Shown one piece after another: positions 50,222-59,446 of a DNA stretch of 64,000 nt. The DNA comes from Chitinophagaceae bacterium. Lineage in GTDB: Bacteria; Bacteroidota; Bacteroidia; Chitinophagales; Chitinophagaceae. Under the pieces are notes generated by a model. It saw only the letters and a program-made list of their open reading frames with translations, had not been told where the DNA came from and did not search any database. The number at the start of each line of letters is the position of its first letter. Position 1 is the stretch's first letter. The position numbers and the translations under genes are program-made. The stretch spans positions 186,001-250,000 of the forward strand of contig JALHNJ010000003.1 in NCBI GenBank assembly GCA_022843585.1. Direction: 5' to 3'.

Positions 50222-52321
50222 ATGGCACAAAATACTACTAAAAGAAAAACAATTGCCCGGGACATAAGCTGGCTCTCTTTTAACGCAAGAGTACTTCAGG
50301 AAGCAGCAGACAATAGTGTCCCGTTGAGAGAGCGGATACGATTTCTTGGCATCTTCTCTAATAATATGGATGAGTTTTTCCGGGTTCGTGTAGCTACACT
50401 GCGTCGTATGATACAGTTTGGGTCAAAAGCCAATATGCATCTGGAAAATGACCCGCAGCAGATTATTGATGAGATACAAATGACGGTATTAAATCACCAG
50501 GGAGAATTTAATCGTATATGGGAAGAGGTGCTGCAGCAATTGAATGAGCAAAAAATATTTCTCCGCACTGAAAAAGAATTAAACACTGAACAACAAAATT
50601 TTGTCCGCAATCACTTTGAAGAAGAAGTAAGTTCTGATGTAATTCCATTAATGATTGAAAACATCCCCATTTTCCCAATGCTGCGGGATAAATCGATCTA
50701 CCTGGCTGTAGTAATGTGGAAGAAAGAGAATGCATTGAAAAAGAAATATGCATTAATAGAAGTGCCGAGCAGAAGCTTGGGGAGGTTTACACTACTACCC
50801 TCACCTAAACCAGATGAAAGTCATATTATTTTATTGGAAGATATTATCCGATTTAATTTGCCTGACATATTTTCTTACTTCGGGTACGACCAATATCAAT
50901 CACATGTTTTTAAAGTGACCCGTGATGCAGAAATAGATATAGATCAGGATGTTTCTACCAACATCATTCAAAAAATTGAAAAAGGAATTAAGAACCGCCG
51001 CAAGGGTAAACCTGTACGCTTTGTTTATGACAGAGAAATGGATCCGGGATTGTTAGAATATTTAGTGCGCCGTTTAAATCTTTCTAAAAGAGATAATTTG
51101 ATACCGGGTGGTAGAATACACAATTTCCGCCACTTTATGGATTTTCCTGACCAGGTATTTAAAGAGAAAAGGTTACGCAAAAAACCGTTTGATCATCCGC
51201 TACTCACGGTTCGTCGTGTTACAGATGTTATTTTAGAAAAAGATGTGATGCTTCATTTTCCATACCATTCTTTTTTACCATTAATAGATCTTATTCGGGA
51301 GGCTGCATTTGACCCGGATGTAACAACTATAAAAATCACTTGTTACAGACTGGCGCAAAATTCAAAAATCATCAATGCATTGATCAACGCCGTTCGTAAT
51401 GGAAAAGAAGTGGTGGTGATGCTGGAGTTAAGGGCACGGTTTGAAGAAGAAGCTAATATAGAATGGAAGAACAGGCTGGAAGAAGAAGGTGCCAAGGTAT
51501 TGATTGAAATACCAAACATGAAAGTGCATTCGAAAATATGTGTAATTAAAAAAAGAACGAAAGACAACAACTTCTTGCTGTATGGATTTGTAAGCACCGG
51601 CAATTTGAATGAAAAGACATCTAAAGTATATGCTGATCATTGCCTGCTTACAGCCAATCAAAAAATTATGGCAGATGCAAATCGCATCTTCAGCTTTTTG
51701 GAACAACCCAAAACAGGTATGCATTTTCTGCGGGATTGTAAAGTGATTATCCCCAGTCCGATGTTTGTAAAAAGAGAAATGCTCAAACTCATTGATGAAG
51801 AAATAAAGCAAGCCCGTAAGAAAAAGCCAGCCGCCATTACTTTAAAAATGAATTCCCTGAGCGATGAAGAGATGATACAAAAATTATATGAGGCGGCCCG
51901 TGCAGGAGTTGAAATTAAACTAATCATTCGTGGTGTTTATTGCATGTTATCAGAAAATAAAAAATTTGAAAAGCCAATCAAGGCCATTAGTATTGTTGAT
52001 GAATATCTTGAGCATGCAAGAGTGTGGGTATTTCATAACAGAGGTAAAGAGAAAGTTTATATATCTTCGGCAGACTGGATGCGAAGAAATTTAGAACATC
52101 GGGTAGAAGCAACTTGTCCTATATGGCATGAGGAATTGAAGCAAGAATTGAAAGACATTCTTGATATACAATTGCAGGACAATGTAAAAGCAAGGTGGCT
52201 GGATAATGAACTAAGTAATGAATATGTTCGCACCACCAAAAAGAAAATAAGATCGCAGGTAGAAACCTATAACTACCTGTTCAAAAAAACACAGACAAAC
52301 CGTGAGACTGGCAGCAATTGA
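50222..52321 (+). CDS. ppk1: Polyphosphate kinase 1
   Basis: Reversibly transfers the gamma phosphate of ATP onto polyphosphate. 699 residues with the PPK1 layout: N-terminal RDISWLSFNARVLQEAADNS, head domain FLGIFSNNMDEFFRVRVATL, then two catalytic domains. H436 in MKVHSKICVIKK is the autophosphorylated histidine and H605 in VWVFHNRGKEKVYISSADWM the second conserved histidine. Overlaps the ppx start by 20 bp, so synthesis and breakdown enzymes are coupled. Confidence 0.95.
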   Translation: MAQNTTKRKTIARDISWLSFNARVLQEAADNSVPLRERIRFLGIFSNNMDEFFRVRVATLRRMIQFGSKANMHLENDPQQIIDEIQMTVLNHQGEFNRIWEEVLQQLNEQKIFLRTEKELNTEQQNFVRNHFEEEVSSDVIPLMIENIPIFPMLRDKSIYLAVVMWKKENALKKKYALIEVPSRSLGRFTLLPSPKPDESHIILLEDIIRFNLPDIFSYFGYDQYQSHVFKVTRDAEIDIDQDVSTNIIQKIEKGIKNRRKGKPVRFVYDREMDPGLLEYLVRRLNLSKRDNLIPGGRIHNFRHFMDFPDQVFKEKRLRKKPFDHPLLTVRRVTDVILEKDVMLHFPYHSFLPLIDLIREAAFDPDVTTIKITCYRLAQNSKIINALINAVRNGKEVVVMLELRARFEEEANIEWKNRLEEEGAKVLIEIPNMKVHSKICVIKKRTKDNNFLLYGFVSTGNLNEKTSKVYADHCLLTANQKIMADANRIFSFLEQPKTGMHFLRDCKVIIPSPMFVKREMLKLIDEEIKQARKKKPAAITLKMNSLSDEEMIQKLYEAARAGVEIKLIIRGVYCMLSENKKFEKPIKAISIVDEYLEHARVWVFHNRGKEKVYISSADWMRRNLEHRVEATCPIWHEELKQELKDILDIQLQDNVKARWLDNELSNEYVRTTKKKIRSQVETYNYLFKKTQTNRETGSN

Positions 52322-53198
52322 TATTGGAAGTAACGCAGCAAGATTATTAATAACTGATGTAATTACCGGGCCGCAAGGAGTTCCTGAATTTATTAAAACT
52401 GTTCTGGTCAGAGTACCACTACGTCTCGGCTTTGATGTTTTCGATAAAGGTGAAATTTCTGCAGGTAAAACAGAAAAGATCATCAAGACCATAAAATCTT
52501 ACAAGCTGCTATTGGATGTGTATGAAGTAAAGCATTTAAAAGCTTGCGCTACCTCTGCCATGCGGGATGCAATGAACGCAGCCGACATCATTAAAAAAGT
52601 AAAAGCAGAAACTGGTATCGAAATAAAAGTGATAAGCGGACAAGAAGAAGCTTCTTTTATTTATGAAAACCATGTTGCAGAAGCAATGACTGCTGATGAA
52701 TCCTATTTATATGTAGATGTTGGTGGCGGAAGTACGGATATTACTTTTTTTAGCGATGGCAAATTGATTTTTAAGGAATCTTTCAATATTGGCACTATAC
52801 GTCTACTAAAAAACCAGGTTGCAGAGGCTGCATGGGATGAGTTGAAGGAATACATTCGTACAAAAACAAAAGGCTATCACCATGTAACTGCAATTGGCTC
52901 CGGTGGTAATATCAATAAAATATTCTCTCTTTCTAAACGCAAGGAAGGAAAGCCTTTGTCGCTTGATTTACTCAGAGACTACTATAAAGAATTTAGCAAC
53001 CTATCGATGGAGCAAAGGATAAGTTTGCACAAATTAAGAGAGGACAGGGCTGATGTGATTGTTCCTGCTTTGCTTATTTATATAAACATAATGCGATGGG
53101 CAGATGCTGAAGAAATTTATGTTCCAAAAATTGGCTTGGCAGATGGATTAATACAACACCTCTACGAAGAAGTAAGGCTGAAAGATCTTGAAGTTTGA
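52302..53198 (+). CDS. ppx: Exopolyphosphatase (Ppx/GppA family)
   Basis: Removes terminal phosphate from polyphosphate, or from pppGpp in the GppA members. 298 residues, start GTG at 52302. ASKHA-fold motifs: AIDIGSNAARLLITDV (phosphate 1), ACATSAMRDAMNAADIIKKV, DVGGGSTDITFFSDG (phosphate 2), and HVTAIGSGGNINKIFSL. It lacks the C-terminal HD-like domain of longer Ppx proteins, so it is the short form. Overlaps the end of ppk1 by 20 bp. Confidence 0.9.
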   Translation: MRLAAIDIGSNAARLLITDVITGPQGVPEFIKTVLVRVPLRLGFDVFDKGEISAGKTEKIIKTIKSYKLLLDVYEVKHLKACATSAMRDAMNAADIIKKVKAETGIEIKVISGQEEASFIYENHVAEAMTADESYLYVDVGGGSTDITFFSDGKLIFKESFNIGTIRLLKNQVAEAAWDELKEYIRTKTKGYHHVTAIGSGGNINKIFSLSKRKEGKPLSLDLLRDYYKEFSNLSMEQRISLHKLREDRADVIVPALLIYINIMRWADAEEIYVPKIGLADGLIQHLYEEVRLKDLEV

Positions 53199-53230
53199 TT
53201 TTGAATACATTTATACTCTAAATTTTCCGC

Positions 53231-54046
53231 ATGTCAGTTAATAAAGAAGTAAAGAAAGTAACGACCAATACATTGCTAAAAATGAAAGCTGCTGGCGAAA
53301 AGATCAGCATGTTGACGGCATACGATTTTTCCTTTGCAAAAATTATTGATGGAGCAGGGATTGATGTGATACTAGTGGGAGATTCAGCATCTAATGTTAT
53401 GGCCGGGCATGAAACAACTTTGCCAATAACTTTAGACCAAATGATTTATCATGCCTCTTCAGTTATTCGTGGCATTGACCGTTGTTTGGTAGTAGTTGAT
53501 TTACCTTTTGGCTCCTATCAGTCTAATTCCGACATTGCTCTTGCATCTGCCATTCGCATTATGAAAGAAACAGGCGGACACTCCATCAAATTAGAAGGTG
53601 GTGAAGAAGTACTTGATTCGATTAAAAAAATTGTTTCGGCCGGCATCCCGGTAATGGGACATTTAGGATTAACTCCACAATCAATTTATAAATTCGGCAC
53701 TTACACTGTAAGGGCTAAAGAAGAAGAGGAAGCGAATAAGTTAAGAAGAGATGCCAGGCTGTTGGAGGAGGCTGGTTGCTTCGCCATTGTGCTCGAAAAA
53801 ATTCCGGCAATACTGGCTAAAGAAGTATCTGAAAGTTTATCTATTCCAACTATCGGAATTGGTGCTGGCGGCCATTGCGATGGACAAGTTTTAGTAATGC
53901 ATGATATGCTGGGTATAATCACGGAGTTCAAACCCCGCTTTCTTCGTCAATATCTTAATATTCATGAGCAGGCTACAAAAGCAGTGCAGCAATATATCAG
54001 TGATGTAAAATCAAAAGATTTTCCGAACGATAGTGAGCAGTACTGA
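53231..54046 (+). CDS. panB: 3-methyl-2-oxobutanoate hydroxymethyltransferase
   Basis: Makes ketopantoate from alpha-ketoisovalerate and methylene-tetrahydrofolate, the first committed step of pantothenate synthesis. 271 residues with motifs [80 protein letters not shown] and [20 protein letters not shown]. Metal ligands D and E are in place. 32 bp after ppx on the same strand. Confidence 0.95.
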   Translation: MSVNKEVKKVTTNTLLKMKAAGEKISMLTAYDFSFAKIIDGAGIDVILVGDSASNVMAGHETTLPITLDQMIYHASSVIRGIDRCLVVVDLPFGSYQSNSDIALASAIRIMKETGGHSIKLEGGEEVLDSIKKIVSAGIPVMGHLGLTPQSIYKFGTYTVRAKEEEEANKLRRDARLLEEAGCFAIVLEKIPAILAKEVSESLSIPTIGIGAGGHCDGQVLVMHDMLGIITEFKPRFLRQYLNIHEQATKAVQQYISDVKSKDFPNDSEQY

Positions 54047-54108
54047 CATGTTACGGTAAACTTCAGCGTACTACCTACACATAAGAGTTTTCTTTACAAC
54101 CACTCCCC

Positions 54109-54116
54109 TATTTTTG
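54109..54116 (+). promoter_or_regulatory. -7 box TATTTTTG upstream of the TonB receptor
   Basis: TATTTTTG matches TAnnTTTG exactly. A TTTT tract 17-19 bp upstream could serve as the -33 element. Start of transcription would lie about 9 bases before the ATG at 54132. Confidence 0.4.
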
Positions 54117-54131
54117 CGATAAAATTGATGC

Positions 54132-56057
54132 ATGCAATTCCGAAAGGGTTTATTATTACTCGTCTCTTATTATCTAATTACAGATCTCTATTCACAACAA
54201 ACGGATGTGGAAATGGAGAATGTAATTATTACCGCTAATCAATCCGCACAGCAACAAAAAGAAAGTGGAAGAAATGTAATTAGCATAAAAGGTGAACTGT
54301 TTAAATCACTACCTGTCAATTCTATTGATGAATTGCTTCGCTATTTACCTGGCATTGAAGTGCAAATGCGGGGACCGCAAGGGTCACAGAGCGATATTGT
54401 AATTCGTGGAGGAACATTTCAACAAGTATTGATAATTATTGATGGTGTAAAATTGAACGATCCGTTAACAGGGCACTTCAATAGTTATTCTCCTATTCAT
54501 CCATCAGAAATAGAAAGAATTGAAATTTTAAAAGGGAGTGCTTCTGCAATTTATGGCTCTGAGGCAGTAGGTGGGGTTATTAATATAATCACTAAAACTT
54601 TTGCTAATAAAGTTGAAAAAAGAAAAAATCAATTTATGGGCAGATTAGTTGGTGGCGAATACCAACTCTTTAATGCTGACGCAGCTTTTAGTTATACAAA
54701 AGACAAAACGACTTTTTCCGGAGGATTTGCATCCAACAATGCAAATGGTCCACAACTGCGGGGCACGGATGGATTTTTTCATCTCACAACTGCTAATATT
54801 GCATTATCACAACAATTAAAAAAAGATTGGACACTCAATTTTAGAACCGCTGTTGATTTTAGAAAATTTAATGCGCAAAACTTCTACACTACTTTTGCCA
54901 GTGATACCGCTAATGAAAAAGTAAATACCTGGTGGAATCATTTGAACCTTATAAAAAAAACTACAAAAGGCAGTTTGGTTTTTGATGTAGCCTATAAAAA
55001 ATTGAGAGATCAGTATTGGTTCAGACCAGCTACTATTCCCAATGACAATAAAAGCAATCTCTTTACTTCGCAATTATATTATTCCGGAATTATTACAACT
55101 CAACACAGCTTCACGACAGGGTTGCAAGCACATAGAAAAGCAATCAAATCAAACGACAGGGGAAACCATACGTTGTGGCATGGAGCTATGTATGGAATAT
55201 TTCGTCACAAATTTCGAAATGAATTCTATATAAATGAAAGTGTACGATTAGATTGGGATGAAAGCTATGGCGTAGTATTAGTACCGCAGGTAAATGCAGC
55301 CTGGTCATCTTCAAAATTTACTGTAAGAGCTTCAGCAGGTAAATCGTTCAGGGATGCAGATTTTACAGAACGATATAACAACTATGGTAAAGCTCTTGTA
55401 ACTGGTGGTAGCATCGGCAATCCTGATTTAAAGGCAGAACAATCATGGAATGTTGAAGCCGGTGTTGATTATAATGCAGGAAATGGTTTTAAAATTGCCA
55501 GCACTATTTTTTATCGTGACCATAATGATCTAATTGATTGGACTCCTACTCCATATGCAGAAATGCCAAGAAAAGAAAATCTTAGTCCCGCTGGAAACTA
55601 TGCCTTAGCCAAAAATGTAGAAACTGTAAAAACAACCGGTGTTGAAATTGATCTGATGTACAATAAAAAAATCAATGCTAATTCAGAATTATTTGTCACT
55701 GCTGGATTTACTTGGCTACGATCAAAAAATGATGCTCCGGTTCCATCATTTTATATTTCATCTCATGCAAAATATTTACTGAATTTCGCTGCGGCCTATC
55801 GCTTTCAAGCTTTCAGTATTTCCGTAAGTGGTGTTTATAAAGAACGGACGGCACAAAAAGCAAATCCTATCAATGCAGAAATTACTCCCTCTTACTTTGT
55901 GTTTAATACAAAAGTTGCTTGGCAGTTCTTAAAAAAAAGTGGGAAACTATTTATACAGGCAGATAATTTATTTGATAAGAAATATAGTGATCTTCTGGGC
56001 AGCAAAATGCCGGGCCGATGGTTATCAGCCGGAATTGAGGTAGCTTTGCAACCCTAA
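54132..56057 (+). CDS. TonB-dependent receptor (BtuB-like)
   Basis: 641-residue outer-membrane receptor for TonB-driven uptake. After a signal peptide comes the plug domain: VIITANQSAQQQ, LPVNSIDELLRYLPGIEVQM, RGPQGSQSDIVIRGGTFQQV, IIDGVKLNDPLTGHFNSYSP, IEILKGSASAIYGSEAVGGV. The rest is a beta-barrel ending in LGSKMPGRWLSAGIEVALQP. It is short for the family and lacks an N-terminal carboxypeptidase-like domain and a SusD partner, so siderophore or cobalamin uptake is more likely than polysaccharide uptake. Ligand unknown. Confidence 0.9.
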   Translation: MQFRKGLLLLVSYYLITDLYSQQTDVEMENVIITANQSAQQQKESGRNVISIKGELFKSLPVNSIDELLRYLPGIEVQMRGPQGSQSDIVIRGGTFQQVLIIIDGVKLNDPLTGHFNSYSPIHPSEIERIEILKGSASAIYGSEAVGGVINIITKTFANKVEKRKNQFMGRLVGGEYQLFNADAAFSYTKDKTTFSGGFASNNANGPQLRGTDGFFHLTTANIALSQQLKKDWTLNFRTAVDFRKFNAQNFYTTFASDTANEKVNTWWNHLNLIKKTTKGSLVFDVAYKKLRDQYWFRPATIPNDNKSNLFTSQLYYSGIITTQHSFTTGLQAHRKAIKSNDRGNHTLWHGAMYGIFRHKFRNEFYINESVRLDWDESYGVVLVPQVNAAWSSSKFTVRASAGKSFRDADFTERYNNYGKALVTGGSIGNPDLKAEQSWNVEAGVDYNAGNGFKIASTIFYRDHNDLIDWTPTPYAEMPRKENLSPAGNYALAKNVETVKTTGVEIDLMYNKKINANSELFVTAGFTWLRSKNDAPVPSFYISSHAKYLLNFAAAYRFQAFSISVSGVYKERTAQKANPINAEITPSYFVFNTKVAWQFLKKSGKLFIQADNLFDKKYSDLLGSKMPGRWLSAGIEVALQP

Positions 56058-56067
56058 ATACTACGAA

Positions 56068-57591
56068 ATGGATTTTTTGAAAGCATTAAAAATTGAAACA
56101 TTAAATAAAGGTGTAAGCACCGGAACACATTGGTTAGAATCTGTAGGCGAAACAATTGATTCCTTCTCTCCTGTTGATGGGAAAAAGATAGGCTCTGTAA
56201 TTTCAGCCGATAAAGCAAGCTATGAAGCAGTAATCAAAAAAGCTGAAGAAGCTTTTATCACTTGGCGTTTAATGCCTTCGCCAAAAAGAGGTGAAATTGT
56301 ACGGCAGGTTGGTGATGCATTAAGACAATATAAAGAACCATTAGGCAAACTTGTATCATATGAAATGGGCAAAAGTTTACAAGAAGGTTATGGTGAGGTG
56401 CAGGAAATGATAGACATCTGTGATTTTGCTGTTGGTCTTTCCAGACAATTACATGGATTGACGATGCATAGTGAACGGCCGGGGCATAGAATGTATGAGC
56501 AATATCATCCGCTTGGAATCGTAGGAATTATTTCTGCTTTTAATTTTCCCGTAGCAGTTTGGAGTTGGAACACCATGCTTGCATGGGTTTGTGGTGATGT
56601 GTGCATCTGGAAGCCTTCAGAAAAAACTCCATTGTGTGGTATAGCTTGTCAAAATATAATTACTGAAGTATTTAAAAAGAATAATGTACCAGAAGGTGTT
56701 TGTGGTTTAGTAATTGGTGGTCGTGAAGTTGGCGAGTGGATGAGTGCCGATGCAAGAGTTCCATTATTATCTGCTACCGGTTCCACAAGAATGGGTAAAG
56801 CAGTTGGCGCTACTGTAGGTGCAAGATTAGGAAGAGCATTATTAGAACTAGGTGGAAACAATGCCATCATTATTTCAAAAGATGCCGACCTGGATATTGC
56901 AGTACTCGGTGCTTTATTTGGTGCGGTTGGTACAGCCGGTCAGCGTTGCACTACTACAAGAAGATTGATTATTCATGAAAGCATTTATGAATCAATAAAA
57001 GATAAATTGGTTGCTGCATATAAACAGCTTCGCATTGGCGATCCGCTGGATCAAAACAATCATGTGGGACCATTGATCGATAAAGATGCAGTAGCGATGT
57101 ATTTAAAAGCCATTGAACAATGTAAAACCGAAGGTGGCAACTTTGTTGTAGAAGGTGGCGAATTAACAGGAAAAGGATATGAAAGTGGCTGTTATGTAAA
57201 ACCTTGTGTGGCAGAAGCACAGCCTGGATATAAAATTGTACAACACGAAACTTTTGCACCAATACTTTATTTGTTGAAGTATAAAACCATTGATGAAGCA
57301 ATTGCTATACAAAATGAAGTGCCGCAAGGATTATCTTCTTCTATTATGACTTTAAACCTTAGAGAAGCGGAACAATTTCTTTCTCATGCCGGTAGTGATT
57401 GTGGTATTGCCAACGTTAACATTGGTACTTCTGGTGCAGAAATTGGCGGTGCTTTTGGTGGCGAAAAAGAAACTGGAGGTGGCCGTGAAAGCGGAAGCGA
57501 TGCATGGAAAGTATATATGCGCAGACAGACGAATACCATCAATTACAGCACATCCCTTCCATTGGCGCAAGGTATAAAGTTTGATATATAA
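56068..57591 (+). CDS. Aldehyde dehydrogenase, ALDH7 type (aminoadipate-semialdehyde dehydrogenase-like)
   Basis: NAD(P)-dependent aldehyde oxidation. 507 residues with FNFPVAVWSWNTMLAWVCGD (ALDH7 type), WKPSEKTPLCGIAC, SATGSTRMGKAVGATVGARL, catalytic Glu in LELGGNNAIIISKDADLDIA and catalytic Cys in GTAGQRCTTTRRLIIHES. The ALDH7A1 group oxidises L-2-aminoadipate-6-semialdehyde in lysine catabolism; several aldehydes are accepted. Only 10 bp after the TonB receptor gene, followed by a terminator. Confidence 0.85.
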   Translation: MDFLKALKIETLNKGVSTGTHWLESVGETIDSFSPVDGKKIGSVISADKASYEAVIKKAEEAFITWRLMPSPKRGEIVRQVGDALRQYKEPLGKLVSYEMGKSLQEGYGEVQEMIDICDFAVGLSRQLHGLTMHSERPGHRMYEQYHPLGIVGIISAFNFPVAVWSWNTMLAWVCGDVCIWKPSEKTPLCGIACQNIITEVFKKNNVPEGVCGLVIGGREVGEWMSADARVPLLSATGSTRMGKAVGATVGARLGRALLELGGNNAIIISKDADLDIAVLGALFGAVGTAGQRCTTTRRLIIHESIYESIKDKLVAAYKQLRIGDPLDQNNHVGPLIDKDAVAMYLKAIEQCKTEGGNFVVEGGELTGKGYESGCYVKPCVAEAQPGYKIVQHETFAPILYLLKYKTIDEAIAIQNEVPQGLSSSIMTLNLREAEQFLSHAGSDCGIANVNIGTSGAEIGGAFGGEKETGGGRESGSDAWKVYMRRQTNTINYSTSLPLAQGIKFDI

Positions 57592-57631
57592 TTGATAAAG
57601 CTGGCTTAAAGCGTTAATATACAACACCTTT

Positions 57632-57661
57632 AAAGGGCTTTGGTTTTCGCCGAAGCCCTTT
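57632..57661 (+). terminator. Rho-independent terminator
   Basis: Stem AAAGGGCTTTGG / CCGAAGCCCTTT (12 pairs with one G-T), loop TTTTCG, 41 bp after the aldehyde dehydrogenase stop and followed by ATTTAT. Confidence 0.85.
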
Positions 57662-57743
57662 ATTTATGCGGTCTTTTGCTTTGATTTATGAGAAATATTT
57701 GCAACTTTTACACCCCCAATCCACCAAATCAACAACTTAACCC

Positions 57744-59318
57744 ATGAAAAAAAATGGCCTTCTCTCCCTAATAATAATATGCTGCAGTATAATCTCTCAG
57801 GCACAACTCAGAATTGCTCTTGCCGGTGGTGGCCATCAATCAAGTGTGATTGAAACAAACGATCTGCCAAATTGGAACGATATAAAGGATAGTTATAAAG
57901 GGAGAACCGGGCTGCATCTGGGCTTTATTGCAGATTTACAATTCGGAATGAATTCCAAATTTTACTTTCAGCCGGGTGTGCTTTATCATCATAAAGGAAG
58001 AAAATTTGATCAGCGATTTGATCCTTCCACAAGCACCATCATAAGCCAAAAAAACACCCAGTATGTAAATTATATAGATGTTCCTTTAAACATAGTTCGG
58101 AAGTTTGGTACTAAAACGAAATTCTTGATTGGTGCTGGTCCTTATGCATCCTTCTTTTTTAATGGCCAGGAAACTTCGCAAACTATCACACAAACCGGCG
58201 TGTCGCAATCAGAGGAGAATAACGATCTGCCTGTTGGAAAAAAACCGGGGCAATACGAAGTATTAAATTTTGGTGTTAATGGTTTGATTGGTGTTGAGTT
58301 TGGCCGTGTGTTTCTTACCGCTAATTATAGCCGTAGTTTAAATGATTTCTATACAGCAATAGACTACAATGGAACTTTTAAACATCAGGTTACTGGTATC
58401 ACATTAGGTGTTTTTCTTGGCAAACCAGTTGCTATTGAAAAAATAAAAGATAAAGACAGAGATGGTATTCCTGATGATCAGGATAGCTGCAAAACAGAGC
58501 CAGGTCCTGCAATTACAAATGGATGTCCCGATACAGATGCGGATGGTATAGCCGATCATAAGGACGAATGCCCCACAGAATCTGGAACATTAGCAACTAA
58601 TGGCTGTCCGGATAAAGATGTTGATGGGGTGGCTGATAAAGATGATAAGTGTCCTGACATTAAAGGGCCGCAATCCAATAACGGTTGCCCTATTCCAGAT
58701 AAAGATTCAGACGGTGTAGCAGATGATGTTGATAAATGTCCGGATGTGGCTGGAGTTGCACTATACGGCGGCTGCCCTGTTCCAGATACTGATAACGATG
58801 GTGTAGATGATCATAATGACAGATGCCCAACAGTGGCAGGCTTGGCAAAATATAACGGCTGCCCGATTCCCGACACAGATAGAGATGGTGTGAATGATGA
58901 AGAAGATAAATGTCCAAAAGAAAAAGGGACAAAAGAAAATAGTGGGTGCCCGGAAGTCAAAAAGGAAATTGTAGATAAAGTAAATTTTGCTGCTCAACGG
59001 ATACAGTTTGAACATGCAAAAGCTGATTTATTACCAGGATCTTTAAAGGTTTTGGATGATGTAGCTAAGATTTTGCTGGAAAACCCATTATTAAATGTTT
59101 TAATTGAAGGACACACCAGTAATGATGGAGTTTATGCCGCCAATATGATTTTGTCGGAAAAAAGAGCCGAAAGAGTAAAATCTTATCTTGAATCAAAGGG
59201 AATTGAGGCAAGCAGGCTTACCACTAAAGGTTATGGTCCTGATCAACCACTTACTACTGGTAAAACGGCTGCAGAAAAATCACAAAATCGCCGGGTTGAA
59301 TTGAAGCTAAGCAACTAA
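57744..59318 (+). CDS. OmpA-family protein with beta-barrel and thrombospondin type 3 repeats
   Basis: 524 residues. Signal peptide MKKNGLLSLIIICCSIISQA, an eight-stranded-type barrel to about residue 230, six calcium-binding thrombospondin-3 repeats (about 232-405, units such as DTDADGIADHKDECP and DTDNDGVDDHNDRCP), and a C-terminal OmpA peptidoglycan-binding domain (VLIEGHTSNDGVYAANMILS, EKRAERVKSYLESKGI). It should tether the outer membrane to peptidoglycan. The Cys in each repeat may pair in the periplasm or outside. Confidence 0.9.
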   Translation: MKKNGLLSLIIICCSIISQAQLRIALAGGGHQSSVIETNDLPNWNDIKDSYKGRTGLHLGFIADLQFGMNSKFYFQPGVLYHHKGRKFDQRFDPSTSTIISQKNTQYVNYIDVPLNIVRKFGTKTKFLIGAGPYASFFFNGQETSQTITQTGVSQSEENNDLPVGKKPGQYEVLNFGVNGLIGVEFGRVFLTANYSRSLNDFYTAIDYNGTFKHQVTGITLGVFLGKPVAIEKIKDKDRDGIPDDQDSCKTEPGPAITNGCPDTDADGIADHKDECPTESGTLATNGCPDKDVDGVADKDDKCPDIKGPQSNNGCPIPDKDSDGVADDVDKCPDVAGVALYGGCPVPDTDNDGVDDHNDRCPTVAGLAKYNGCPIPDTDRDGVNDEEDKCPKEKGTKENSGCPEVKKEIVDKVNFAAQRIQFEHAKADLLPGSLKVLDDVAKILLENPLLNVLIEGHTSNDGVYAANMILSEKRAERVKSYLESKGIEASRLTTKGYGPDQPLTTGKTAAEKSQNRRVELKLSN

Positions 59319-59345
59319 GCTTGTTAATCAAGCGTCAAAAATGCG

Positions 59346-59371
59346 ATAAAGCCCTATAATCGGGGCTTTAT
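59346..59371 (+). terminator. Rho-independent terminator
   Basis: ATAAAGCCC / GGGCTTTAT stem with an 8-nt loop, 27 bp after the OmpA-family stop, followed by TTATG. Confidence 0.8.
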
Positions 59372-59446
59372 TTATGTAAAAATGTATGAATGGTAATCAT
59401 TATTTTTAACAGCTTTACCAATTTTGAAGATTATAAAATAAGACAA

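Noticed and set aside
54047-54131. Cobalamin riboswitch before the TonB receptor
   Set aside because: Gap of 85 bp is too short and lacks a B12-box-like sequence.
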